A stretch of DNA of 64,000 nt from Ophiobolus disseminans (GCA_010093685.1 MU006221.1:389631-453630), one strand, 5' to 3'. Numbered from the stretch's first letter, positions 11,470 to 22,500 are shown. Numbers and translations: made by a program. Notes: generated by a model not told the origin, from the letters alone.

Positions 11470-11652
11470 ATAAATTCATAGAAGACTCGAGTTCGAACTT
11501 TGTGAAGACTTCATACTGTACTCGCGCACTCGCATATACATCGAAAACATCTCCTTAGATAATTGAAACCCTCCCACCTCACACATAAGCACACAAAGCG
11601 ATGAGAGCCTGACCGAAACCCATAGAACACATACACATACCCACACAATCCC

Positions 11653-13260
11653 CTAACCCTCAGGCGCAGCCATGCTCTGCCTACTATGTTGCTTCCTCAC
11701 GAACTTTCGCTTCCCATCAATCACCATCCTCCTATTCATAACCTCCTTCTGCCGATTCTCCCACTCCTCCATGAAATTCTGCTTCTCGATATCCAGTATT
11801 TCGAGCTCTGCGTCGACGTTGTTGATCTGCTTGGTCAGGGTTCTTTCTTCCTGGATGATGCGAGCCATTTCCTCCCAGTGCTCCTCTTCGGCGGTTCGTT
11901 TCGTCCCGCGGGGCGAGGGAGCTGTGGCTGATGGCTCGGGTGCCGGTGCATCTGGTTGCGGCGTGGCGGCGAGGTCGGATTGAATGTGACTTTCGTCGAA
12001 GAGTTGTTCACTCGGGACTCTCGGTGGAGCTTGCGGCTCGCTTGGCATGTTGCTGTTCTCACGTTCTCGAGGCTTTGCGGCAGAACGGCCCATGCGCGCT
12101 GCGATGTACTCGAGCGCGGAGCGTAAGCGCTCCGGATATGCTTTCGTTTCTCGGAGGACTACATCTTTGGCGATGCCAGCTGCGATGAAGTACCACTTGA
12201 TCATAAGAGTGAGACGTGCTCTGTCGCCTTGCTCGACGGGATGAGCGTCTTTAGGGTATGTCTTGTTAAATGGATGTAGGATGCGGTGCTTGACGACGGT
12301 GTTGCAGCTTAGATGAGTGGGGAGTGATCTACTGGGATTCTCGACCCAGAAGTGGATCTCGTGCCAGCCTCCAACAGGCCTGTTGGGCTTCATGTAAGCA
12401 TATATTTCGTCTTCGCTCTGCAAGAGACGCCCAATGAACAGTTTCTTTGGTTGTCCTTCTGGTAGCCAGTCTTGATCAGCGAAGCCGAGGCGGTCTGCGT
12501 CTGGGATATTATCCAAGAGATGAAGATCATTGTACCCATCTAGGTATTGGCAAAGTGTGTCGTAGTCGGTGACGCCACCTTTGTCGCTGGTTGATGGCGT
12601 CTCAACTGGCGTTACAAGCTGTTCGAGGACTGCGGCTTCAGTGGCTGGATCCGGAGACCCGGCATCTTCAGCAGGCTGAGCCGAACGCAGGCCATACGGG
12701 CTTCTCGGTTCGACGGGTTCGGGGCTTTCCTCAACTGCCATTGGCGTCTCTCTCAACCCTTCAAGGCGACGCGAGCCACGCCGGTCCTTCTCAGCTTCCT
12801 GCCCAACTTGGATCTTCCTCAGTGCATCGTAGAATCGACTACAGTAGTCCGTATAGTCGCCCGGGATCCCATCTACCCATAAGCCTCGAAGCATGAAGTA
12901 CCACTTGAACAGGATGCTGGACTTTCGTTTGCAGGATTTAGAGACGTCGGCATTGTATTTAAACGGTGCGATGAGCGGCTTTACCATTACGTCGTGTTGC
13001 GCTAGGCTGTGTGTTGTCGATGGAATGATAGGACCGTTGATTGGCGTCGAGGAGTAACGCACTTCTCGAACCTTGTCACCGTGCTGTGTCAGAAAGGCGA
13101 GAATGTGACGAGAGTCTTCGATGCCAATCACAAGCGCCTCCGGAGGGCTACCTCCAGAATATGGTATCCATTTCATGGATTTGTGCGATGGCAGAGCGTC
13201 CAGCAAGTGCAGCGCATCATAGTCTTCGTCGAGCCGTCTTCTTATTTCGCTAAGCGCCAT
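11653..13260 (-). CDS. Intact family member with two PF/aromatic modules and a C-terminal coiled coil (copy D)
   Basis: Single exon of 535 residues from ATG at 13260. I do not recognise a described domain. Two related modules can be seen. Module 1 (about 1-150) has 'LHLLDALPS', 'LVIGIED...ILAFL', then 'PLIAPFKYN' (PF at 99-100) and 'SILFKWYFMLRGL' (WYF at 120-122). Module 2 (about 232-395) repeats this as 'LHLLDNIPD', 'LFIGRLL...IYAYM', 'RILHPFNKTY' (PF at 330-331) and 'TLMIKWYFIAAGI' (WYF at 356-358). A Pro/Ser-rich linker with a basic 'RGTKR' leads to a charged coiled coil at about 455-520. No signal peptide or membrane segment is evident, so a soluble, perhaps nuclear, self-associating protein is the inference. 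It is one of only two undamaged copies here. Confidence 0.8.
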   Translation of the reverse strand: MALSEIRRRLDEDYDALHLLDALPSHKSMKWIPYSGGSPPEALVIGIEDSRHILAFLTQHGDKVREVRYSSTPINGPIIPSTTHSLAQHDVMVKPLIAPFKYNADVSKSCKRKSSILFKWYFMLRGLWVDGIPGDYTDYCSRFYDALRKIQVGQEAEKDRRGSRRLEGLRETPMAVEESPEPVEPRSPYGLRSAQPAEDAGSPDPATEAAVLEQLVTPVETPSTSDKGGVTDYDTLCQYLDGYNDLHLLDNIPDADRLGFADQDWLPEGQPKKLFIGRLLQSEDEIYAYMKPNRPVGGWHEIHFWVENPSRSLPTHLSCNTVVKHRILHPFNKTYPKDAHPVEQGDRARLTLMIKWYFIAAGIAKDVVLRETKAYPERLRSALEYIAARMGRSAAKPRERENSNMPSEPQAPPRVPSEQLFDESHIQSDLAATPQPDAPAPEPSATAPSPRGTKRTAEEEHWEEMARIIQEERTLTKQINNVDAELEILDIEKQNFMEEWENRQKEVMNRRMVIDGKRKFVRKQHSRQSMAAPEG

Positions 13261-13999
13261 GTTTCAGATAGCTCTTTTCGTCGGGAGTGGAATTTGCGCT
13301 AGAAACGAAGATGATGCTTCTTTCTGTAACGCTGAACCAGATCAGATGAAGGTCAAGCGAGGTTTTTGTTTGCTGGCGCTAATCGCACGGTCGCAAACAG
13401 GGCGGCACACAGGGTGCACAATCAAGAATCAAGCGACGTCGCTGTCTTAGAGTGGTAGATGCAATGGAAGTAATCGCAACAGTATATGAGGAGGTGTGGA
13501 GATATCTTTCAACGACACCCGGCTGAGGAAGAGGAGTTGGTCCCTGATTTCCCAACTAGTCGACAGCAGAGGCAAGTGCGGCGCGTGCACGACGCGCTAA
13601 AACGACAGGGGTCCTGAGACGACCTGTTATCACTTCGACTCGTCACTGCAACAACAAAATTTTACAAAGACACGTATATCGTTCACGAATTTCACTTTGC
13701 CGATAACAAAGCAGTTCCATTTCTGCAGCAACAATACCTCTCGAGCCTTTCCTTAGAGATTCCAAGTCGGAGCAGACAAAATTTACTCCTTCAAAGCACA
13801 ATCAACGCAAGCAAATAGAAAAGGTAGCACATAAGCTGCCACAGATAGCAAAGCCAGCCTACTCCAAACATTTTTAGCGTCACAATCTCACTCGCCAGTT
13901 TTCGACCCTCGATTCAAAACTCGACAACCAATTTGCATCCAAGCATCCGCTTTTGAAACCCAGCAAACACATGAAGCAGAACAAACATCTCCATCCAGG
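13261..13999. other. Intergenic, no gene seen
   Basis: Upstream flank of copy D, whose transcription runs leftward, and downstream flank of the small gene at 14000. Only short unsupported frames are present. No repeat recognised. Confidence 0.5.
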
Positions 14000-14416
14000 T
14001 CAAGAAATACTCCGCTCCTTTCTGGAGCCACTCTCATCACCACGATCACCAGAGGACTCCCCCAGCACGTAAGTCAACACATAACGATCGTCCTTCTCGA
14101 TCTCAGCTTTTCGCTTTTGCCTGTTCTCAACTTCGCTCTTGGCGCTCTGCAGCTCTTCTTCATCTGCTGTCATCTCATCCTTAACGGCCTTGATCTGCTC
14201 TTCGATCTTCACTATCTTGTCTTTTACTGCGGCTTGCATTCCGTCCAACTTTATCTTCGCTTCGGCGTTCTTGTCGGCAATGACCTTTTGCAGCGCTACG
14301 CCGCATTCGCCGAGGTGAGTGGTAAGGCCTTGGTCTTCTGGGCAAATCTCAGCGTATATACTGCGCGACGCGTCTTGTATGGCTTCCGCGCATGTGTTAG
14401 TGCTGCACGCTAACAT
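14000..14416 (-). CDS. Small coiled-coil protein, unrecognised
   Basis: Single exon of 138 residues starting at ATG 14416. The N-terminal third has four Cys (in 'MLACSTNTC', 'AEICPEDQG' and 'LGECGVALQ'). Residues about 45-110 form a long charged helix ('KIVKIEEQIKAVKDEMTADEEELQSAKSEVENRQKRKAEIEK'-like, shown here only by its E/K alternation), a likely coiled coil. The tail is Ser/Gly/acidic. It lies immediately after the 14493-16594 locus on the same strand, 76 bp away. Either it is an independent gene or a remnant tail of that locus. Similar in size and composition to 6060-6450. Confidence 0.6.
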   Translation of the reverse strand: MLACSTNTCAEAIQDASRSIYAEICPEDQGLTTHLGECGVALQKVIADKNAEAKIKLDGMQAAVKDKIVKIEEQIKAVKDEMTADEEELQSAKSEVENRQKRKAEIEKDDRYVLTYVLGESSGDRGDESGSRKERSIS

Positions 14417-14492
14417 GGTTATCCCTACACTCTCTCTTTGTTCACATATATATAGCTCCCTTCATTCATAGCTATTCAATCAACTCAGTCCT

Positions 14493-15134
14493 TCATGCTC
14501 CTTCTATATCACATACGTGAGAGTTAGAGATGCGGGTTTCTTGTCTTTTTGCGCCAGAGTCGGCATCGTGGATTTGCAGCTGCAGATCCACGAGCTGCAT
14601 ATTGGGGGTCTTGAGCTTGATTTCGAGGCGCTCAATAGTTTTCTGGTTTGTGGTGTTGTCCTTCCTCCTTTTATTCCAGGTGGAGTAGGTCTCATTGCGC
14701 TTCTGAAAGGCCTCAGAACTGATGAATATCTTGACCAGTTCATGAACAGAGTCACCTGTCTCCGAGGCGGAAGAATCAGATTCAGACCCGGAGTCCGAAG
14801 CAGAACCAAGGTCTTCAATAATGGACGTCGGATTGTGGGGAGTAGCGATCGGATCGTTGGGATTAGACTGTCTGTATATAGATGTAACCCTTGATGCACT
14901 CCTGCTGGCTGTGATATTGGTTGTCGGGAACTCTAAGGTGGGTGATGGCAAGCTGCTCTTCGATGGGAGTGAATCGTTTAGCGCGAGGTCTTCTACTGTT
15001 TCATCCGGCCTGTCTTCGAGATCACATACAATATCAGGATCGTCCGGCGACCCAGACGGAACCCGAAACCACGTCTCGCGCCTGAAGATCACTCTTGGTG
15101 GAGTGTCGACTGATGAAGAGCTTGAGGAGAACAT
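14493..15134 (-). CDS. Ser/acidic-rich protein with coiled-coil end, possibly the 3' part of copy F
   Basis: Open frame of 213 residues from ATG 15134. The N-terminal 130 residues are low complexity, rich in Ser, Asp, Pro and Thr, ending in an acidic 'SGSESDSSASETGD' patch. The last 80 residues are charged and helical ('NQKTIERLEIKLKTPNMQL'), a probable coiled coil. It directly follows the broken frame of copy F (15152-16594) in the same direction. Since other family members are module plus coiled coil, this may be the tail of that gene, now separated by a stop and a frame change. No function assigned. Confidence 0.45.
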   Translation of the reverse strand: MFSSSSSSVDTPPRVIFRRETWFRVPSGSPDDPDIVCDLEDRPDETVEDLALNDSLPSKSSLPSPTLEFPTTNITASRSASRVTSIYRQSNPNDPIATPHNPTSIIEDLGSASDSGSESDSSASETGDSVHELVKIFISSEAFQKRNETYSTWNKRRKDNTTNQKTIERLEIKLKTPNMQLVDLQLQIHDADSGAKRQETRISNSHVCDIEGA

Positions 15135-15151
15135 TCCGAAGCGTCCGCTGT

Positions 15152-16594
15152 TTAGCGGATGGTAGGCTTATTCACAGCGGTAAACCCTGTTGTCTCGTCG
15201 CCACCTCCGACGCCAATGTCGAGTGTGTTGTCTTCGGATGCTTGACTAGTCTCTGCCGAACTATCTCGAGCTACGCTTGGGAGAGGCTCAGCGTGCAGCG
15301 CGGGAAAAGCATTTTGCGTTGACGGGGAGATGGGATCAATAGAGGCTCGATCGGAAGAGGAGGATTCACTCCCGCTCACGACGTTTGCTGCTAAGTTCCG
15401 GTCTCGCCCTGCCTCTTTCTAGCGAATGGTCAGCAGTCACTCAAAACGTGAGGAAGAGTCAAATACCTTGATCGTATCCGAGACCTCATTTGGCGATGGA
15501 CCAGCACTACCCGAATTGAGCTAGACTTCCGTGTTCTTTTTAACGTCGAAGCGCCTATCCTCAAACTTCTACACAGTGTTGGCGAAAAATTCGAGGTCTA
15601 TCGAGACAAGCTGTCCGTCCGAGTGGCCGCGAAGCGCGAAGCAACCCTTGAGGAACGCGCGCAACTTTTGTGCCCGAGCAGTTCCTTGATCTTTGATTTC
15701 CAGAAATGAATAGGGCTTGAGGTATGCAACTGAGTGCATTGTGGTCTTCATAACGAGCTGTTTGTCTCCATTGCCAACTTCTTGGAAAACATTCACCTGA
15801 TTTGGCGGCGACGCTCTACGATCGAAGAACGCGAACACGGGATGGCCCTTGAGGTTACCAATCTGCAGTTTCTCATCCGCTCCTTTGGTTATGGTAGGAG
15901 TCCGCTCCAAGCGGTTCAGGTATGGCAGATTTCCGGTGCCGCACTTTTCCCATAGGATTTCTTTGATCGCTTGTCGGTAACGACCTCGTCCTGGACCCGG
16001 AGATACCACGCTTTGACTAGTAGATGATGTTGTGACGCGACTGGCGACTTCTTGGGTATCGACACTGACCTCGCGCTTTCCTTTTTCTGCCGAGCCGCGC
16101 TCAATGTCAAGCAACGCTTGTCGAATAGCGCTATTGACCGTCGATCGTGGCCGTAGGGGATTGTCTTGAGTATGTCCGAGGAGAACGAAGCAAGCTGAAA
16201 TGAAAGCCTTAAGAGGAGCATCTATGCTGAGTGGTCGACTGTTGTGCGGACGGATGTACTTGAACGGCGCCAAAAATGACACCTGACGAAGCTTAGCAGC
16301 CAAGTCAATGGGCGTAATACCGTCTTCGAGCACAAAGGTAACCGTGGCCATCAACATATCTGGAGGGCCTTTCAAACCATGGTTTTGGAAGTACGAGTAG
16401 ACATCCCGTCCCTTGAACTCCCCAACCTCGAGTATCTCAGACGCTTTGCCAGATGCCTCGGGATCGGGATTGAACGACCTCTTCAGGGACTCGGAGAATG
16501 GTATGCTGGTCGTACCGATCACATGTTTGACGAGAGTACTGATAGCCTTGACATCTTCGGCAGTATCGTCGCGATCCATCGCTGTGAATGTCAT
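15152..16594 (-). pseudogene. Family member with two PF/aromatic modules (copy F), interrupted by stops
   Basis: From ATG 16594 ('MTFTAMDRDD') an open frame runs to TAG at 15571-15569. It carries two modules: 'SFLAPFKYIR' with 'AFISACFVLLGH', and 'AYLKPYSFLE' with 'AFLKGCFALRGH'. After the TAG the same frame continues with family-like sequence, has a second TAG at 15523-15521, then a 48-nt intron (15466-15419, donor GTATTT, branch-like CTGAC) and an acidic Ser-rich exon that ends at TAA 15154-15152. The first stop replaces a likely Trp; the other two fit CAG-to-TAG and CAA-to-TAA. All three fit C-to-T in a CCA context. The upstream in-frame extension to 16729 lacks support as coding. A recently inactivated gene is the best reading. 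Confidence 0.7.
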
Positions 16595-17374
16595 GCCGGC
16601 AAGTCGATGATGATGTTGAAATCCAGCAACTGAATGTGGAAGAGGATGGTAAGCTCGATGTGTGTAAAATGACGGCGGCACTCTTTGGATTACAAACGGT
16701 ACCGCCGCCGCGTCAGGGCACCGCAACATACCCTACCATCGAACCAAACAATCGAGGCATCCTAAGCGGTATCGCAAAGATGTCAGACCTTGCTTACTGC
16801 CCATCCGCCTACCTGCCACCGCTGAAGAGCGTATGTCTGGCCCAATGAGCGTCCAGTATAGATGCGTAGTTTACCACAGGCCTCGGCATGTGGCAAACGA
16901 CATGTCATAACACTACGCCTGCTGAAAGCTGCAAACAGCGTCCACATATGCGACGGCATGATTGGTCGAGCGCGCTTTCCTAAGTACCGGGTCTGAGCGC
17001 GATAACCAGGCCATGGCGGTTGTCAGGTCGCCAGTGCGAAGTCGGAACACATGCGGCAAGTAAGCGGTGAGGTGTACCTAATAGCGGTATCAACACGCAA
17101 CTTCCGTTCTGAGTCGAAATCGCATGAGTCTTCACGCAGCACGTGATTCTCAGCATACAACACGATGAGGTAAGGACGCTTTCATTTTTTTCGAGATGGT
17201 AATGATATCTTCGGTTTGGGTTGTCTACCACATAGCGATAGTCATGGCCCAGATATCCCATATTCCAAACCCATATCAATCGCAACTCCCACAAATAACC
17301 CAAACGCCCACCACTCCGCGTGAAAACCCAACCCCATTCCAACTCGCATCTCTATCCCCAAACCCCATATGCTC
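16595..17374. other. Intergenic, no gene seen
   Basis: Flank between copy F and copy G, both on the minus strand. It should contain the promoter of copy F and the 3' end of copy G. No RNA gene or repeat recognised. Confidence 0.5.
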
Positions 17375-18952
17375 TCAATCCACCCCACCAACACTCCTCT
17401 GCCTCGCCAAACCCTCCGCAATCTCTCGAATCGCCGCCCTATTGCCCCTTAACTCCTCATCTGCCTTTTCCCTTTCCCTCGCCAATTGCTGCCAGAGATG
17501 CAACAAGCTCTTTTGTTCGCATTCGATGCTGTCGAGTTGTGTGGCGAGGTCTTCCTCGTGTGCGATAGCGGTTTTCATGGTGGATAGGAATGATGGGACG
17601 AGGGCTAGGGGTGGGCTTTGTTTGAGAAGGGGACCTGGCGAAGGTAGGCTGGGGTGGGTGATGGTGATGGTATTGGGGTCTGGATAAGTGTCGTGGAGAG
17701 GTATGTATGCCCGGATGCTGTTGTCCCAAGCTAGAGGGCCGGTTTTGAGACGAAGGATTCTGTCTGCGTCTTTCTCATCCTCGGTGGTTTTTCTTCGCTT
17801 CCGTGACTTTTGGAAGGAGTGCAGAAGTGCTGCGGGGGTGAGTGTGCGGGGGTTGTTGGTGTCGGGGTCCACTTCGATGGATTGGAGGATGTTGTCGTGG
17901 GTTAAGGGCTTTTTGGTGGTGATGGAGGGAGTCTCTGGTCTGGCTGGATGGTGACTGGGGGAATGAACCGGTGCGTCGATGGCGTCGATTTCGCTTTCGC
18001 TGTCTTCGATGACGGGCCGGATGCGCTTGGTGCGTCGAGTCAGCTCGTTGCGGATGCATGTCGCATTTAATGAACGGGTAGTCTGTCGGTGTAGTGGAGT
18101 ATCGCAAATAGATGCTCTATCCAAACCGGTGAATGAATCGGAACGCTGTCCTTGATCTCGGAGCAGCTGAACCTCAAGCTGCATTTCGCGAATTTTCCTG
18201 CGTCTCTCACGTCCCTCTTCTTCCCCTCTCCGAATCTCCTCTTCAAGATCTCTCTCCTTCCGCGTAATCTCCCTCTCTTTCTCACACACTCCATGCTGTC
18301 CACACATGCGACTTTCCACCATTTGCTGCTGTGCTTCAAATTCAATTCCCCTTTGCTGCCAGGCAGCAAATTCACCAGCGACGTCTGGCGTCGCATCGTC
18401 TCGCGGTTTGTTTGACTCGCGGTGCCTCAGCTTCTCAAACGCCATGAAGAGCTTCTTTCTGACGGTCTCTGGCAGTCTCAAAGCACCGTTTCTGCTTGCC
18501 GCCTCTTGCAGGAAGTACCAATAGAGTAGGCCTTTCAGCATATCTCTCCGCCTATCCGCCCAGGACTGCTCGCTGTTTACGGGCTGGGCCGACGTTCTGT
18601 TCCAGAACTCCTTGAAAGGCTCGATGAAGTGGATCTTGTCCATTATCTCGCCTGGTTTGTAGACCGGTTTATCGTGGGTAAGGACATGAAATTTGAGCTT
18701 TGGCGCCGCATCAGGTGATCTTCCGTCTGTTGGTCGAACACTGACCATGGCTGCAACGTCCTGGTTCCCGACTGTGCCAATCCAGAGTTTATAGGGATGC
18801 TCCGACGTAATATGATCTTGTGGTTCGATAACCACATCTTCCAACCCCGGCAATCCCTCCACCACATCTCTCAAGCCCTTGCGCTCAAGGTCCGCCTGCA
18901 AACTCTTGAGCGTAGCTTTTGCGGCCGGAATGCGGGAAGACGACTGCGCCAT
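17375..18952 (-). CDS. Intact family member with one module and long coiled coil (copy G)
   Basis: Single exon, 525 residues from ATG 18952 ('MAQSSSRIPAAKATLKSL'); the frame is open further up, but only a GTG is available there. One family module: 'LRDVVEGLPGLEDVV', 'KLWIGTVGNQDVAAM', then 'HFIEPFKEFW' (PF at 112-113) and 'DMLKGLLYWYFLQEA' (WYF at 145-147). A strongly charged coiled coil covers about 206-270. A central Ser/Pro/Thr-rich region includes basic and acidic clusters ('TRRTKRIRPVIEDSESEID'), and a second helical, charged segment ends the protein (about 480-525). No signal peptide or membrane segment. Role unknown; nuclear localisation is only an inference from the basic clusters. 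Confidence 0.78.
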   Translation of the reverse strand: MAQSSSRIPAAKATLKSLQADLERKGLRDVVEGLPGLEDVVIEPQDHITSEHPYKLWIGTVGNQDVAAMVSVRPTDGRSPDAAPKLKFHVLTHDKPVYKPGEIMDKIHFIEPFKEFWNRTSAQPVNSEQSWADRRRDMLKGLLYWYFLQEAASRNGALRLPETVRKKLFMAFEKLRHRESNKPRDDATPDVAGEFAAWQQRGIEFEAQQQMVESRMCGQHGVCEKEREITRKERDLEEEIRRGEEEGRERRRKIREMQLEVQLLRDQGQRSDSFTGLDRASICDTPLHRQTTRSLNATCIRNELTRRTKRIRPVIEDSESEIDAIDAPVHSPSHHPARPETPSITTKKPLTHDNILQSIEVDPDTNNPRTLTPAALLHSFQKSRKRRKTTEDEKDADRILRLKTGPLAWDNSIRAYIPLHDTYPDPNTITITHPSLPSPGPLLKQSPPLALVPSFLSTMKTAIAHEEDLATQLDSIECEQKSLLHLWQQLAREREKADEELRGNRAAIREIAEGLARQRSVGGVD

Positions 18953-19512
18953 TGTATCTGTTGTGATCTGGACCGCTTGGCGAACGGAGCGACGTGAAGC
19001 TAAGATGTTACTGCCGAGGTGTGTTGAGGCGAGAGACACTCTGTGTTTGAACTGGACAGCTACGAGTCGATAGAAGTTCTGCGAGTCGAAAGTAGTAGTG
19101 GTGTGAAACTTAGGAATGGAAGTAGGAGTTCGCGCCGAGGTCTGTTGAGGTGAGAGAACCCGAGAGCAAATTGCACGAGTTGAGAAAGGATAGGATGAAG
19201 GAAAAGGTGTCTGTAGTGAAAGACAAAGTAAGTAGCCTCAAAGCGGCGGCAGTAAGTGAAACGCGCCACAAGACGAAGCTAGAGGTAAAGGTGAGTGTCA
19301 AGCACCACACCTGCACCCAGCCGTAACAAGACATAGCCATGCAATAAAATACAATCTTCAATATACGAAAATTTGGGATATATGGGTATATGGATGATAC
19401 ATCCGACACCCGCCCAACCCCAGCCCCCAAAACACCCATGAAAATGCCCCGATCATCCACATGCACCGACCCTTAAGATTACAAAGAACCCTCACACACA
19501 CACAAAAAAAAA
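18953..19512. other. Intergenic boundary between accessory cluster and core genes
   Basis: Contains the promoter flank of copy G and the 3' flank of the dynein gene, with a CA-rich/poly-A run at about 19495-19512 (top strand) next to the dynein stop. No gene seen. Confidence 0.5.
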
Positions 19513-22500
19513 TCAGGTCTCCGCCTCCGCCATAATCTGCTCCCCCTCATCCAGCATCTCCACCACACGCTTCAAATTCCCCACCATCTCCTTCGCCTGC
19601 CCGACGAGCAGCAACTTCTCCGCATTGGCGGGGAGGCCCAAATACGTCGGAGGTTCGCGCTCGGGCAAGTCGTTGACCCAGTGCATGAAGTCCTTCCAGC
19701 CAGTAGTGCTAGGCAACTCCAAGCCTTTGCTATGTTCCGTGTCTTTCACGATTTGGAAGTTATCTTCAAAGGCGGCGGGCGTCATACAGTCATCGACAAT
19801 GGACGCGAGGGTGCGGAAGTCAGACTCGTCGTCGATTTTGCCGCCGTACATTTCTGTGATGAGGATGCGCAGCATTTCCCATGGGATCTTTGTGGGGGCG
19901 ATGTTGGACCGGCCTTGGGCGACGGTGTCGATCCATGTGTCGATTATGAAGCTGCAGCATTCGTACTAGAGGGTTGTTAGCACGGAACGTGAACATAAAT
20001 GTGAGAGAAGACTTACGTCGCTGTCGTTGAACTCCCAGAAGCCCTTCCAACCGAGTGTGGGTGCGTAGCGAAGGCGCTCTTGAATCACGGCGTGCAAGAA
20101 GGACAAAACAAGGTAGACACGCGCCTTCTCTACAGGAGCCTTGGTGGCCTTCTCCGCCAGCGAAGACAGTGAATCTTTCATATTAGCGCGGATACCAGCA
20201 GGCTGCTCGTAAGACAACACGCGCGAAGCTCGAAGAAGATTGACCGGGATCTTCGGGCTCGTCTCCATAGACAAGAACAGGCGAAAGTCAGGATTAGGCT
20301 TAAGCGACTCCAACCTCTTCTCGAGCGATTGCAGCCATTGAGGCGCAAGATGCACGTTTTTGACGAGGACCCAATTTCCAGTCGTCGCAGCATTAGCAAT
20401 GGCCTTGTCTGCCGTTGCAGCACCCTCATTCGAACCCATAGCGATGTTAGAGCACGTCACGCGTTCCCTCTCGACGAGATTGTCGACCTTGTAGCTGGCG
20501 TCGAAACCGGGACTTGAGCTGAGTGCCACTGGAGTGACGGCGTTGACTTGCTTGACGATATCTCCAAGGTCGCCGCTAATATCCATGATGCCCTTGCCAA
20601 GCACCTCCGTAACAAAGCGCTCGACAGCAGGAACGAAGCGATCCACACGGAATAGCTTGACCAGGATGAGAGCTCGAAGATGTTTGTCGAGCTTATTGAG
20701 GTTTTCGGGCCAGACTTGCGGCACATGGCGATCACCAAGTTCCTCGTTGAGGAATGCATCCCAGGTGGCAGGTTCCACCTTCTCGAGCTCCCCCTTGAAC
20801 ATGGCTAGCTTAGATGCACGCTCGATGACCTCATCCTTACGCTCGGGCTGCGTGGAGACATCGACACCGTCAAGATCGTCGTCGAGAAGCCTGTCGATAT
20901 GTGTCTTGTCCATCTTGTAGGGCGCGGCCTGTACAAGAAGCATAGCAAACGTGACGCGGTCCTTTTGAAGAAGTGAGAGCGAAGTCCGACGGTAGGCATC
21001 AACGAACAGCTCGGTGATGATCTGATCGATGCGCGCAGCGTAGCCAGTGATGGACGAGTTCCTGATCTTGCGCAGTACAGTTTCAAAGATCTGAGTGAAG
21101 TACTGAAGCGAGAACTGGTAGAAGTGATTGAGGTGGTGAAGTTGCTCCAGCACCGCGAAAATGGCCGAGCACGAACGTGCAACGACGGTGTACTCCTTGG
21201 TGATGTTCTCAACTTCTGTCATCACACCCGCAGTTTCAGAGACCTTGTCCGAGATCTCCTTAGCCTCCTTCTTGAGCGTCTCTAGAGTCTCGATAACGCG
21301 GTCGTCATCGAGAATATTGCCGCGAGACTCGTTGAGGGCTTGAAGAAGACGCTTCTCAAGCTGCCGCAAGTGCACAGCAAACTCTCCTTGCATTTTGATG
21401 AGATTCGATCGTCGCTCATCAACATCCGGCCTCTCCGATTTGAGCACCTCGTTGAGAGTCTGAGTCTGCAAGCTGCTCTGCGTGACTGTGAAATTGACAA
21501 AGGTAGTGCGACTGCAGATATCAGGTGGAAAGTTGGCAGAAGGATCGCGCGTCGACAGGTAGAGTCGGAAAGATGGCGAGAAATCGATCTCTTGCTTGCC
21601 CAATTGGATGAGCACACGACCACCGGTCTTCTGGTACTCCTTGTTGAGAACATGGTTGAGAATCGGATCCAAGTGTTCGGCGTCCTGAATCAAGATGGGA
21701 TTGCCGAAACGCAGAGAACTCTCAAGCTGCTTAGTAAACGAATCGTCCAAGAAGCTCGTGACCGTAAGACGACGGTCCTTGCACTCGTTCTGGAGGAACT
21801 CAGTCGTTCTACCAGAGGGATCGATGATGAGCGGGTATCGGTTGAAGCGCTTGAGTACGATAGCGTTCTCGGTGCACAGATCATCGACCGGTAAACCATT
21901 GTGTTGCCATGTCAGGCGATCATCGGCAGTCGAAAGGTACTCCGTGAAAGGATTTGGTGTCTTGTATGTAATGCCAGAGTGTTTGAGATGCTCGAACCAG
22001 TCCTCAGTCAAGGCCTTCCTGTACTGTTGGTCATAGTAGCCGGCATACGCGATAAAGGCAGCCGCTACCAATACGTCACCAACAATAGTGTCGATCTGCG
22101 AGTCGAAAGACTTGCTGCTGACTTCCCAGCGTTCGCGCTCGGACGACAAGCTATCGAGAAGTCGCACACTGCGGTCGACCTTGAACTGGACAGTCGACAT
22201 CTCCGTCTTGATGGCCTGGGTCTCGCTAATCAGTGCCGCGTACTCGGTCTTGTACCGGCCAATGCTGTCCTCCAGGTTCTGGATCAGCATCTGAGTTTCC
22301 TGCGCACCTTCCTCGGTCTTTTGCAGTTCCGCTTGTAGATTGTCGACCTCAGCACGGAGCGGGCCAACACGATCCAGGATGTCGGAGTAGGTAACCTGAG
22401 CGGAGACCCACTGCACTAGCGGACCACACGCCTTCGAAGCGCGGTTCACCTTCTCGAATGTGAACTCCTCTCGGGAGAGGTAGTCGTTCTGCATCTTCTT

